DNA of 64,000 bases, taken from contig NZ_FQYO01000002.1 in the NCBI RefSeq assembly GCF_900141735.1, positions 702,521-766,520 on the forward strand. Direction: 5' to 3'. The DNA is from Wenxinia saemankumensis. GTDB lineage: Bacteria > Pseudomonadota > Alphaproteobacteria > Rhodobacterales > Rhodobacteraceae. Within the stretch, counting starts at the first letter, position 1. Every line of letters starts with the position of its first letter. The notes beneath the pieces were generated by a model, which made no database searches, was not told the DNA's origin, and was given only the letters and a program-made list of their open reading frames with translations. The position numbers and the translations under genes are program-made. Below, piece after piece: positions 9,538 through 18,141 of the stretch.

Positions 9538-9687
9538 TTGACCAAATAGGCGGCAGGGAATGTACGATCAAGCGAAAGCACTGCGCGCCCCGGACATTGT
9601 GGACATGCGTTGCACGCATGGCTCACTCGACGAAGGTCGCGGTGCGATTGCGTTCCGCCGGCCGGGGGGCAGGCCCGGCCGACAGGA

Positions 9688-10596
9688 TCAAGCGGCCGTT
9701 TCCAGTTCCTTCTGGCGGCGCCGATGGGCGATCACCTCGTCCTGGATGAAATCGCGGAAGGCGGCGATCCGCTTCGACTGACGCAACTCTTCCGGGTAGG
9801 CGAGGAAGACCGGAACCTCGTTTGATTCGATATCCGGCAGGACGCGCACGACGTCGTCGAAATCCTCGGTCACGTAATCGGGCAGGACCCCGATGCCCAG
9901 ATCGCCGCGCACGGCCTGCAGCACGCCGAAGTAGTTGTTGACGTTCAGGGTCTTCTGCACGTCGTAGGTCAGCAGATGCTCGACCAGGCTGCGCCCGGCG
10001 GACACCTGGAAGGCGTTCGTGGATTGCGAGATCAGCCGGTGCTGCGCCAGATCCTCGAGCACCTGGGGCCGTCCGTGATGGTCGATGTAGCCCCGGCTGG
10101 CATAGAGCCGCATCCGGATCCCCATCAGCCGCTTGCGGATCAGATCGGCCTGGGACGGCTCCTTCATCCGGATGGCGACATCGGCCTCGCGCATGGGCAG
10201 GTCGAGAACCCGCTCCTCGAGCATGAGGTCGATCTTCAGGTCGGGATACTTCTCGTAGAGCTTGTCCAGTCGCGGCGCGACCCAGAGCGTGCCGAAGGCG
10301 GTGGTGGTCGTCACCCGCAGCTCGCCGAACACCTCCTCCTCGCTGTCGCGGATGCGGGCGGCCGCGGCCTCCAGCCGGCGGTTCATCGAGCGGGTCGCCT
10401 CGAACAGCAGCTCGCCCTGTTCGGTCAGGATCAGGCCGCGGGCGTGCCGGTGGAAGAGCGTGCTTCCCAGCGTCTCCTCCAGCGCGCGGATCTGCCGGCT
10501 GACGGCGGATTGCGACAGGTGGAGCGAATCGCCGGCATGGGTCAGCGACCCTGCATCCGCAACGGCATGGAAGATTCTGAGCTTGTCCCAATCCAT
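9688..10596 (-). CDS. LysR-family transcriptional regulator
   Basis: 302 residues. The N-terminal winged helix-turn-helix (MDWDKLRIFHAVADAGSLTH...LSQSAVSRQI) covers about residues 1-62, and a LysR substrate-binding domain (GELRVTTTTAFGTLWVAP onward) fills the rest. It binds DNA and responds to an unknown small ligand. It is divergent from the indolepyruvate ferredoxin oxidoreductase gene with a 148-base shared control region that contains a 7-bp inverted repeat (10680-10722), so it may control that gene and itself. This is the usual LysR layout but is inference. The C-terminus is rich in Arg/Lys/Glu. Confidence 0.93.
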   Translation of the reverse strand: MDWDKLRIFHAVADAGSLTHAGDSLHLSQSAVSRQIRALEETLGSTLFHRHARGLILTEQGELLFEATRSMNRRLEAAAARIRDSEEEVFGELRVTTTTAFGTLWVAPRLDKLYEKYPDLKIDLMLEERVLDLPMREADVAIRMKEPSQADLIRKRLMGIRMRLYASRGYIDHHGRPQVLEDLAQHRLISQSTNAFQVSAGRSLVEHLLTYDVQKTLNVNNYFGVLQAVRGDLGIGVLPDYVTEDFDDVVRVLPDIESNEVPVFLAYPEELRQSKRIAAFRDFIQDEVIAHRRRQKELETAA

Positions 10597-10679
10597 CCCG
10601 GGGGCCCCTGATGAGAATGTCGCGGTCGCCCTGCTATATGCGCCCTACGTCCGAAATGTGAACGCCAAGTGAGCCAACA

Positions 10680-10722
10680 CATTTGTTAGCGACGCCCCTC
10701 CGCCCTAGGCTGATCACAAATG
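10680..10722. promoter_or_regulatory. Inverted repeat in the LysR / ferredoxin oxidoreductase control region
   Basis: Perfect arms CATTTGT (10680-10686) and ACAAATG (10716-10722), 29 bases apart, sit between the two divergent starts. They are AT-rich within a GC-rich region and close to the ATG at 10745. Such a palindrome could be a LysR-type operator, although the spacing is wider than the usual T-N11-A site. Confidence 0.4.
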
Positions 10723-10744
10723 CGGCCACGGCGTTGGGAGGCGC

Positions 10745-13700
10745 ATGATGAGCAGGCAGGACGTTACCCTACACGACAAGTACGATCTGGCCAAATCGCC
10801 CGTGCTGCTGAACGGCACGCAGGCGCTGGTCCGGCTGATGCTGATGCAGAAGGCGCGTGACGTGGCGTCCGGCCTGAACACGGCCGGCTACGTCACGGGC
10901 TATCGCGGCTCGCCCCTCGGCGGGGTCGATCTGAACATGGCGGCGGCGGAGAAGGACCTGAAGGCCGCCGACATCCTCTTCCAGCCGGGGCTGAACGAGG
11001 ATCTTGCCGCGACCGCGCTCTGGGGCAGCCAGCAGGCCGAACTGCGGGGCGAGGGTAGGTACGACGGCGTCTTCGGCCTCTGGTACGGCAAGGGTCCCGG
11101 GGTGGACCGGTCCGGCGACGTGATGCGCCATGCCAACATGGCCGGCACCTCGCGTCATGGCGGCGTCGTGATGGCGATGGGCGACGACCATACCGGCGAA
11201 TCCTCGACCGTCTGCCATCAGTCGGACTGGGCGATGGTCGATGCCTACATGCCCGTCCTCAGCCCGGCCGGCGTGCAGGAGATCCTGGATTTCGGCCTCT
11301 ACGGCTTCGCGCTGAGCCGCTTCGCCGGTGTCTGGGCAGGCCTCAAGACGATGAAGGACACGGTCGAGGTCACCTCCGTCGTGGACGGGCGGCCGGACCG
11401 GATGTCGTTCGTCATGCCCGAGGATTTCCCGATGCCGGAGGGCGGGCTCAACATCCGGCTCGGCGATCACTGGATCCCGCAGGAAGCGCGGATGATCGAC
11501 CACAAGCGCTACGCGGCCGAGGCGTTCAGCCGCGCCAACCGCATGGACCGGCGAATCTGGGGCCGGCCCGGCGCCACGATCGGCTTCGCCGCCGCGGGCA
11601 AGAACTGGCTCGACCTCGTCCATGCGCTCTCGCTCCTCGGCATCGACGAGGCGGCAGCGGAGCGGATGGGGATCACCACCTACAAGATCGCCCAGACCTT
11701 CCCGCTCGACATGACCAGCTTCCACGACTGGGCCGAGGGGCTCGACCTGATCGTGATCGTCGAGGAGAAGCGCAAGCTGACCGAGGTGCAGGTCAAGGAG
11801 GCCCTCTTCGACGACCGCCGCGGCCGCCGCGTCTACGGCTGGTACAGGGGCGGCGCGGGCGGCATGCACGAGGAGGAGCTCTTTCCCACCCGCATGGCGC
11901 TCGACCCGGTGATGATCGCCGAGAAGATCGGCGGCATCCTCATCGAGGAGGGGCGGACCTCGGAGAATCTCGGCTCCGCCGTCGAGAAGGTGCGGGAGGC
12001 GCAGCGGAGCGAGAACGCCGAGGAGATCGCGACGCGCACGCCCTATTTCTGCGCGGGATGCCCGCACAACACCTCGACGAAGGTGCCGGACGGATCGCGC
12101 GCCGGCGCCGGGATCGGCTGCCACATCATGGCGCTCTGGATGGACCGCGAGACGTCCGGCTACACCCATATGGGGGCGGAAGGGGTGAACTGGGTCGGCG
12201 AGGCGCCCTTCAGCACCCGGCCCCACGTCTTCCAGAACCTCGGCGACGGCACCTACAACCATTCAGGCATCCTCGCGATCCGCGCCGCGCTCGCCGCCGG
12301 GACGAACATCACCTACAAGATCCTGTACAACGACGCGGTCGCCATGACCGGCGGGCAGACCAACGAGGGCGGGCTGAAGCCCGACCGGATCTGCAAGGAA
12401 CTGCTCGCGATGGGGGTGGGGCGCATCGCCCTCGTCTACGATCCCAAGGAGGATTTCGACCGTCGCACGATCCCCGCCCGGGTGAAGCAGCACGAGCGGG
12501 ACGAGATGCCCAGGGTGATGGACGAGATGGCGGCCACGAAGGGCGTCACCGCCATCGTCTACGTCCAGACCTGCGCCGCCGAGAAGCGCCGCCGCCGCAA
12601 GCGCGGATCGTTCCCGAAGATGGACCGCCGCGTCTGGATCAATACCGAGGTCTGCGAGGGCTGCGGCGATTGCGGCGTGCAGTCCAACTGCGTCGCCCTC
12701 GTGCCGGTCGAGACGGAATTCGGCCGCAAGCGCGCGGTCGACCAATCGACCTGCAATCTCGACATGTCCTGCCTCAAGGGCTTCTGCCCGTCCTTCGTCA
12801 CGCTCGAAGGGGCGCGGCCGCGCAAGCGCGAGGGGCAGGCGATCGACCTTCCGGACCTGCCCGAGCCCGACCTGCCGCCGCTGACCGGCACCCACAACGT
12901 CGTCATCACCGGCGTGGGCGGCACCGGCGTCGTCACGATCGGCGCGATCCTCGCCATGGCCGCGCATCTCGACGGCAAGGGCGCCGGCATGATGGAGATG
13001 GCGGGCCTCGCGCAGAAGGGCGGGGCGGTCCACATCCATTGCCGCATCGGCGAGAGCCCCGGGGCGATCAGCGCGATCCGCCTCGCCGCCGGAGAGGCCG
13101 ACACCCTGATCGGGGGCGATCTGGTCGTCAGCGCGGGGGCGAAGACCCTGGGCCTGACATCGACCGGCCGCACCCGCGGCGTGGTCAACACCCACGAGAT
13201 CGTCACCGGCGACTTCACCCGCGACACGGAGTTCCGCCTCCCGACCGAGCGGCTGACGCTGGCACTGGAACGCCGGCTGCGCGACGGGCTGCGGATGTTC
13301 GACGCCAGCGAGCTCGCCGGCCGGCTGATGGGGGATTCCATCTATTCCAACATGATCCTGATGGGCGCCGCCTGGCAGATGGGCGGCCTCCCCGTGGCGG
13401 GGGAGGCGATCCGCGACGCGATCCGCCTCAACGGCGCCGCAATCGAGGGCAACCTGCGCGCCTTCGAGATCGGGCGCTGGGCGGTGGAGCATCCGGGCGC
13501 GGCCGCCGAGGCGCTGCGGGACGCCGCGCCGTCGGAAAGAACCCTTGCCGAGCGCATCGCCGAGCGCGAGGACCACATCCGCGCCCATAGCGGCGAGGAC
13601 ACGGTCCTGCGCTACCGCCGCCTCCTCGACCGGGTGGAGGACGAGGCCCTGCGCGAGGCGGTCGCAAAGGGCTACCACAAGCTGCTCACCTATAAGGACG

Positions 13701-14167
13701 AATACGAGGTCGCGCGCCTTCACCTGCGGACCGCCGCCCGGACGGAGGAGCTGTTCGAGGGGACCGGGCGCCGGGTCTACCACCTCGCCCCGCCCGGGAT
13801 CGCGCGGAAAGGGCCGGACGGTCGCCCGAGGAAGATCGCCGTCGGCCCCTGGATCGAACCGGCCTTCCGCCTGCTGGCGCGGCTCAAGCGGCTGCGGGGC
13901 ACCGCGCTCGACCCGTTCGGCCGCACCGAGGAGCGGCGGATGGAACGCGCCCTGATCGCCCAATACGAGCGCGACATGGAGGAGGTGCTGCCGAAGGCGG
14001 GTCCGGCGGCGAGGGACGCGGCGATCGCCCTCGCCGAACTGCCGCTCTCGATCCGGGGCTTCGGCCCGGTGAAGAAGGGCAATGCCGAGGCCGCGGCCAG
14101 GCGGCGGGAGGAATTGCTGGCGGTGATCCGCGACGGCGGCGACAGCCTGCGCGCGGCGGCGGAATAG
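10745..14167 (+). CDS. Indolepyruvate ferredoxin oxidoreductase, fused alpha-beta type
   Basis: 1140 residues. It oxidatively decarboxylates aryl-2-oxoacids such as indolepyruvate to acyl-CoA, passing electrons to ferredoxin. The N-terminal half has the pyruvate-ferredoxin oxidoreductase fold ([15 protein letters not shown]) and TPP-binding segments ([13 protein letters not shown], then [13 protein letters not shown] and [13 protein letters not shown]). Around residues 637-690 a cysteine-rich stretch (CEGCGDCG...C, then CNLDMSC...C) binds an Fe-S cluster. From about 717 the gamma domain begins ([15 protein letters not shown]), followed by a basic C-terminal extension. In many bacteria the two subunits are separate; the single-chain form is common in proteobacteria. 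Two adjacent ATGs (10745, 10748) lie behind GGGAGGCGC. Confidence 0.93.
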   Translation: MMSRQDVTLHDKYDLAKSPVLLNGTQALVRLMLMQKARDVASGLNTAGYVTGYRGSPLGGVDLNMAAAEKDLKAADILFQPGLNEDLAATALWGSQQAELRGEGRYDGVFGLWYGKGPGVDRSGDVMRHANMAGTSRHGGVVMAMGDDHTGESSTVCHQSDWAMVDAYMPVLSPAGVQEILDFGLYGFALSRFAGVWAGLKTMKDTVEVTSVVDGRPDRMSFVMPEDFPMPEGGLNIRLGDHWIPQEARMIDHKRYAAEAFSRANRMDRRIWGRPGATIGFAAAGKNWLDLVHALSLLGIDEAAAERMGITTYKIAQTFPLDMTSFHDWAEGLDLIVIVEEKRKLTEVQVKEALFDDRRGRRVYGWYRGGAGGMHEEELFPTRMALDPVMIAEKIGGILIEEGRTSENLGSAVEKVREAQRSENAEEIATRTPYFCAGCPHNTSTKVPDGSRAGAGIGCHIMALWMDRETSGYTHMGAEGVNWVGEAPFSTRPHVFQNLGDGTYNHSGILAIRAALAAGTNITYKILYNDAVAMTGGQTNEGGLKPDRICKELLAMGVGRIALVYDPKEDFDRRTIPARVKQHERDEMPRVMDEMAATKGVTAIVYVQTCAAEKRRRRKRGSFPKMDRRVWINTEVCEGCGDCGVQSNCVALVPVETEFGRKRAVDQSTCNLDMSCLKGFCPSFVTLEGARPRKREGQAIDLPDLPEPDLPPLTGTHNVVITGVGGTGVVTIGAILAMAAHLDGKGAGMMEMAGLAQKGGAVHIHCRIGESPGAISAIRLAAGEADTLIGGDLVVSAGAKTLGLTSTGRTRGVVNTHEIVTGDFTRDTEFRLPTERLTLALERRLRDGLRMFDASELAGRLMGDSIYSNMILMGAAWQMGGLPVAGEAIRDAIRLNGAAIEGNLRAFEIGRWAVEHPGAAAEALRDAAPSERTLAERIAEREDHIRAHSGEDTVLRYRRLLDRVEDEALREAVAKGYHKLLTYKDEYEVARLHLRTAARTEELFEGTGRRVYHLAPPGIARKGPDGRPRKIAVGPWIEPAFRLLARLKRLRGTALDPFGRTEERRMERALIAQYERDMEEVLPKAGPAARDAAIALAELPLSIRGFGPVKKGNAEAAARRREELLAVIRDGGDSLRAAAE

Positions 14168-14303
14168 GCGCCGCGATCTCCGCGGACCGTCTCGCGTCGA
14201 GAGGCCGGCCGGGCCCCGATGGACCTTCGCCGCCGCCGGGCCTATGAGTGGGGCCGAGGGCCCGGCCGCGACCGGGCGGGCAGGGCGAGCGAGGCGCAGG
14301 GCG

Positions 14304-15116
14304 ATGGCAGTCGGAATCTTCGACAGCGGATTGGGCGGCCTGACGGTCCTCGACGCCGTGACGCGGCGTCTGCCGGACCTGCCGGTCGTCTATCTCGGCG
14401 ACAACGCGCATACCCCCTACGGCACCCGTACCGCCGAGGACATCTACCAGCTGACCACTGCCGGCGTGCAGCGCCTCTTCGACGAGGGCTGCGATCTCGT
14501 CATCCTCGCCTGCAACACCGCCAGCGCCGCCGCGCTGCGCCGCATGCAGGAGGGGTGGATCCCCCCCGGCAAGCGCGTGCTCGGCGTCTTCGTGCCCCTG
14601 ATCGAGGCGCTGACCGAGCGCAACTGGGGCGACAATTCCCCGCCGCGCGAGGTGGGGGTCAAGCATGTCGCCCTCTTCGCCACGCCCGCGACGGTGCGCT
14701 CGCGCGCCTTCAGCCGCGAGCTGGCCTTCCGCGCCATCGGCGTCGACACCGAGGCGCAGGCCTGCGGCGGCGTGGTCGACGCGATCGAGGAGGGCGACAT
14801 GATCCTCGCCGAGGCGCTGGTGCGGTCCCATGTCGACGCGCTGCTGCGCAAGATGCCCGAACCCGACGCCGCGATCCTGGGCTGCACTCACTACCCGCTG
14901 GTCGAGGAGGTCTTCGCCGACGCGCTCGGCCCCGGCGTGAAGGTCTATTCCCAGCCGCAGATCGTGGCGGCCAGCCTCGCCGACTACCTCGCCCGCCGGC
15001 CGGAGATGGTCGGGGCCGGCACGGAGAGCCGCTTCCTCACGACGGGCGATCCCCGCCGCGTCTCGTCCAAGGCCACGCAGTTCCTCAGGCGGCAGATCGC
15101 CTTCGAGGCCGCCTGA
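14304..15116 (+). CDS. murI: Glutamate racemase
   Basis: 270 residues. It makes D-glutamate for peptidoglycan in the cytoplasm. The opening [14 protein letters not shown], then [11 protein letters not shown], and the two catalytic cysteines in ACNTASAAA (about C70) and GCTHYPLV (about C194) are all present. The start at 14304 is chosen because the family begins within a few residues of the FDSGxGG motif; the upstream in-frame ATG at 14244 adds a low-complexity tail. Followed 26 bases later by argC on the same strand, and preceded by the ferredoxin oxidoreductase, so transcription could run through all three, although the functions are unrelated. Confidence 0.96.
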   Translation: MAVGIFDSGLGGLTVLDAVTRRLPDLPVVYLGDNAHTPYGTRTAEDIYQLTTAGVQRLFDEGCDLVILACNTASAAALRRMQEGWIPPGKRVLGVFVPLIEALTERNWGDNSPPREVGVKHVALFATPATVRSRAFSRELAFRAIGVDTEAQACGGVVDAIEEGDMILAEALVRSHVDALLRKMPEPDAAILGCTHYPLVEEVFADALGPGVKVYSQPQIVAASLADYLARRPEMVGAGTESRFLTTGDPRRVSSKATQFLRRQIAFEAA

Positions 15117-15142
15117 TCCCGCAATTCCCCCGGAGGTCCCCC

Positions 15143-16168
15143 ATGACCCACAACGTCGCCATCCTCGGCGCGTCCGGCTATACCGGCGCCGAGCTCGTGC
15201 GGATCATCGCCACGCACCCGTCCCTGCGGATCGCCGCGCTCGCCGCCGACCGCAAGGCCGGCCAGCCGATGGCCTCCGTCTTCCCGCATCTGCGGCATCT
15301 CGATCTGCCCGACCTCGTCCAGGCAGGAGAGATCGACTATTCGGGGATCGACCTCGTCTTCGCCGCGCTGCCCCACGGCCTAAGCCAGGCCCTGGTCGCC
15401 ACGCTGCCGCGCGGGATCAGGGTCGTCGATCTCGGCGCCGATTTCCGCCTGACGCCGGACGGCTACCGGACGTGGTACGGCGCCGACCACGTCGCGCCCG
15501 AGCTCCAGGGCGAGGCCGTCTACGGCCTGACCGAGTTCAACCGCGACGCGATCCGCGGCGCCCGCCTCGTCGCGGGGACCGGCTGCAACGCCGCCACCGT
15601 CCAGTTCGCGCTGACGCCGCTGATCGGCTCGGGGCTGATCGACCTCGACGACATCATCTGCGACCTCAAGAACGGCGTCTCGGGCGCGGGCCGCAGCCTG
15701 AAGGAGACCATGCTCTTCGCCGAACGCGCGAACGACGTGGCGGGCTATTCGCAGGGCGGCCGGCACCGCCATCTCGGCGAGTTCGACGAGCAGTTCAGCC
15801 GCATCGCCGGCCGCGACGTGCGGATCCAGTTCACCCCGCATCTCGTCCCCGTCAATCGCGGCATCCTCGCCTCCTGCTACCTCAAGGGCGAGGCGTGGGC
15901 CGTCCACGACGCGCTCGCCGCCGCCTATGCGGACGAGCCCTTCCTGCAGGTCCTGCCCCTCGGCGAGCTGCCGCAGATGGCCCATGTCCAGGGCTCGAAC
16001 TTCTGCCATGTCGGTGTCACGGGCGACCGCATCTCGGGTCGCACGCTCGTCGTCTCCACCCTCGACAACCTCTGCAAGGGCTCGTCGGGGCAGGCGGTGC
16101 AGAACGCGAACCTGATGCTGGGCGAGGACGAGAGCGCGGGCCTGATGCTCGCGCCGCTCTTTCCCTGA
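15143..16168 (+). CDS. argC: N-acetyl-gamma-glutamyl-phosphate reductase
   Basis: 341 residues. It reduces N-acetylglutamyl phosphate to the semialdehyde with NADPH in arginine synthesis. The Rossmann loop [13 protein letters not shown] is at the N-terminus and the catalytic Cys lies in [10 protein letters not shown] (about C148). The conserved HRHLGE and [13 protein letters not shown] segments follow, then [15 protein letters not shown] near the end. Length matches the long (type 1) ArgC. The ribosome-binding site CCGGAGG is 9 bases before the ATG. It is followed by a short hairpin-bearing gap and then ccmE. Confidence 0.97.
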   Translation: MTHNVAILGASGYTGAELVRIIATHPSLRIAALAADRKAGQPMASVFPHLRHLDLPDLVQAGEIDYSGIDLVFAALPHGLSQALVATLPRGIRVVDLGADFRLTPDGYRTWYGADHVAPELQGEAVYGLTEFNRDAIRGARLVAGTGCNAATVQFALTPLIGSGLIDLDDIICDLKNGVSGAGRSLKETMLFAERANDVAGYSQGGRHRHLGEFDEQFSRIAGRDVRIQFTPHLVPVNRGILASCYLKGEAWAVHDALAAAYADEPFLQVLPLGELPQMAHVQGSNFCHVGVTGDRISGRTLVVSTLDNLCKGSSGQAVQNANLMLGEDESAGLMLAPLFP

Positions 16169-16215
16169 CGCCGCCGGCTGCGGCATCCCGCGCGCTTCCC
16201 TCCGCGGCGCCCTGC

Positions 16216-16263
16216 TCTTATCTTGCCAGAAATACTCCGGGGGTCCGGGGGCGGAGCCCCCGG
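16216..16263 (+). repeat. Palindromic intergenic element (TCTTATCTTGCC ... GC hairpin)
   Basis: The spacer between argC and ccmE contains TCTTATCTTGCCAGAAATAC followed by CCGGGGG and a perfect hairpin (16245-16252 with 16256-16263). I recognise this kind of TCTT(A)TCTT-CCA-AAATAC-plus-GC-hairpin string as one dispersed many times in Rhodobacteraceae genomes. Only one copy is in this window, so the repeated nature comes from memory, not from the sequence given. It may also end argC transcription. Confidence 0.5.
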
Positions 16264-16293
16264 CCTCCCCACCCCACGCCACGCCGGGATCCC

Positions 16294-16761
16294 ATGCGCT
16301 CGCTGAAGAAGAAACGCCGCATCCAGGTCATCGCCCTCGCCGCGGGGGCCTTGGTCCTGTCGACCGGGATCATCGGTTACGCGATGCGGGACGGGATCAA
16401 CCTGTTCCGCTCGCCGAGCCAGGTGGTCGAGGCGCCGCCCGGCCCGTCCGAGACCTTCCGCATCGGCGGACTCGTCGAGGAAGGCAGCCTGGTGCGCGGT
16501 CGGGGCGAGGCGATCACCTTCCGCGTGACCGACGGCAACGCCGCCGTGCCCGTCACCTATGCCGGCATCCTGCCCGACCTCTTCGGCGAGGGGCAGGGCA
16601 TGGTCGGGACGGGCCGTTACGTGGACGGCACCTTCGAGGCGACCGAGATCCTGGCCAAGCACGACGAGAGCTACATGCCAGCCGAGGTGATCGACGCGCT
16701 CGAGGCGCAGGGCGTCTATGTCGACCCGGACGCAACGGCCGGAAGCTCCGCCGGGAATTAA
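16294..16761 (+). CDS. ccmE: Cytochrome c maturation heme chaperone CcmE
   Basis: 155 residues. CcmE is a membrane-anchored periplasmic protein that binds heme covalently and hands it to apocytochrome c. A basic N-terminus (MRSLKKKRR) and one membrane helix (about 11-30) precede an OB-fold beta barrel. The heme-binding His is H123 in EILAKHDESYMP, with the conserved Tyr four residues on (Y127). The tail is short and flexible. It starts the ccm block here, but the next ccm gene is not reached until after two phage-type lysis genes. Confidence 0.96.
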   Translation: MRSLKKKRRIQVIALAAGALVLSTGIIGYAMRDGINLFRSPSQVVEAPPGPSETFRIGGLVEEGSLVRGRGEAITFRVTDGNAAVPVTYAGILPDLFGEGQGMVGTGRYVDGTFEATEILAKHDESYMPAEVIDALEAQGVYVDPDATAGSSAGN

Positions 16762-16806
16762 GCCCGCGCGACGATGATCGACCCCGCCGGACAGGAGGGG
16801 GCCGCC

Positions 16807-17418
16807 ATGCGCAGCGTTCAGGACATCGCCGAGGAGATCGTCGCCCGCGAGGGGGGCTACGTGGACGATCCCGACGATCCGGGCGGGGCGACGAAGTTCG
16901 GCGTGACGATCCACACGATGCGGCGGCTCGGGCTCGATCTCGACCGGGACGGCGACGTGGACAGGTCGGACGTGCGCGCCCTGACGCGGTCGCAGGCCGC
17001 CGCGATCATGATGCGCCACTACTACGAGCGCCCCCGCCTCGGCGAGCTGCCCGAGCCGATCCAGGCCAGCCTCTTTGACATGTACGTCAATTCGGGCGCC
17101 AATGCCGTCCGGATCCTGCAGCGGCTGCTGAACGACATGCGCATCCCCGTCGCGGTCGACGGGGTGATCGGCCCGCAGACCATCGCCGCGGCCGCCCGCG
17201 CGCAGGCGGCCGCGCCGGATCATTTCGCCGATGCCTACGGGATCGCGCGGCGCAACTGGTACTACGCGCTGGCCGACCGCCGCCCGGCCAGCCGGAAATA
17301 CGCCCGCCGCCGCGATGGCGGCAAGGGCGGCTGGATAACCCGGGCCGAGCTCTTCATCTCGCCCCGGTTCCATCTCAGCGACGCGGAGCACCGCGCCCGC
17401 ACGGCCGGGTGGGCCTGA
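16807..17418 (+). CDS. Holin-associated N-acetylmuramidase (GH108-type endolysin; GTA lysis type)
   Basis: 203 residues. The N-terminus has the GH108 signature IVAREGGYVDDPDDPGGAT (catalytic Glu in R-E-G-G) followed by KFGVTI, as in the secretion-activator/ZliS muramidases. A C-terminal peptidoglycan-binding-like part contains VDGVIGPQTI, as in PG-binding domain 3. It cleaves the glycan strand of peptidoglycan and needs a holin to reach it, having no signal peptide. An AGGAGGGG site 7 bases before the ATG at 16807 decides the start over an upstream in-frame ATG at 16774. The holin follows after one base. In Rhodobacter capsulatus such a pair releases gene-transfer-agent particles. Confidence 0.87.
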   Translation: MRSVQDIAEEIVAREGGYVDDPDDPGGATKFGVTIHTMRRLGLDLDRDGDVDRSDVRALTRSQAAAIMMRHYYERPRLGELPEPIQASLFDMYVNSGANAVRILQRLLNDMRIPVAVDGVIGPQTIAAAARAQAAAPDHFADAYGIARRNWYYALADRRPASRKYARRRDGGKGGWITRAELFISPRFHLSDAEHRARTAGWA

Positions 17419-17419
17419 C

Positions 17420-18010
17420 ATGTCGTTCCTGGGAAGCCTCCTGTCGCTGCTCTTCGGCTCGGGCCGCAACGTCGTGGCCGAGACGGTGGAGCTGTTCCGC
17501 GAGAATGCCGAGGCGGCGGGCCAGCGCGAGGCGGACGGCCGGGCCGCCGCGCTCGGCCAGCTGGCCGCCGAGTTCGCCCGCGGCGCGAGATCGCCCTTCG
17601 ACCGGGCCATCGACGGGCTGAACCGGCTGCCACGCCCGCTGATGGCCTACGGGATCCTCGGCCTGTTCGTCGTGGCGATGGTCGATCCGGTCTGGTTCGC
17701 CGCCCGGATGGCCGGCCTCGCCGTCGTGCCGGAACCGCTCTGGTGGCTGATGGGGGCGATCGTCAGCTTCTATTTCGGGGCCCGCACGCAGGCCCACGGG
17801 CAGGACTTCCAGCGCTCCATCGCCGAGACGCTGGCCCGCGTGCCGCAGGTCGCGCGCGAGGTCGACGCGCTGGCCCGGATCGAGGGGGAGGGCGGCGAGC
17901 CCGCGAAGGAGGGCGACGCGGCCCCGCCGGGCGCGGTGCTGGTCAAGTCGGGGCGCCCGGACATGACGGCCGAGAACCCGGCCCTCGCGGACTGGCAGGC
18001 GGGGCGCTGA
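17420..18010 (+). CDS. Holin of the 3-TM GTA family
   Basis: 196 residues. An N-terminal hydrophobic segment (SFLGSLLSLLFGSG) is followed by a charged amphipathic stretch (20-60). Two clear membrane helices come next, about 74-92 (LMAYGILGLFVVAMVDPVW) and 107-123 (LWWLMGAIVSFYFGA). The cytoplasmic tail is acidic and includes the conserved FYFGARTQAHGQDFQ region. This fits the three-TM holin for gene-transfer release. It would form pores that let the endolysin reach the wall. The gene is one base after the endolysin stop and 131 bases before ccmF. Confidence 0.85.
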   Translation: MSFLGSLLSLLFGSGRNVVAETVELFRENAEAAGQREADGRAAALGQLAAEFARGARSPFDRAIDGLNRLPRPLMAYGILGLFVVAMVDPVWFAARMAGLAVVPEPLWWLMGAIVSFYFGARTQAHGQDFQRSIAETLARVPQVAREVDALARIEGEGGEPAKEGDAAPPGAVLVKSGRPDMTAENPALADWQAGR

Positions 18011-18141
18011 ACCCGCCCCGCCCGCTGCGCACCGGCGGGCGGGACGCCGGTCCCCGCCTGCGACATCGCGCCCGCCCCCGGATCACGCCGCCCTGACCCC
18101 GCGGCCATTGGCGCGGGGGCCCTGTCTTCGTATGAAGGGGC

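Larger units (their letters stand above)
9312..9687. other. 376-base gap between purL and the LysR gene
   Basis: No convincing protein gene. It holds, in order: purL leader sequence with an inverted repeat (arms near 9411-9424 and 9439-9454), an intrinsic terminator for minus-strand transcription (9454-9481), a candidate small RNA (to about 9535), a perfect 7-bp inverted repeat CATGCGT/ACGCATG (9604-9620), and a GC hairpin just after the LysR stop. A plus-strand frame opening at 9501 has a good-looking AGGGAGGT before it but runs into the LysR gene and has no recognisable product. Confidence 0.6.

Noticed and set aside
9501..9749. A plus-strand frame with a good AGGGAGGT before ATG
   Set aside because: Runs into the LysR gene antisense, has no family features, and the nearby U-run terminator serves the other strand.
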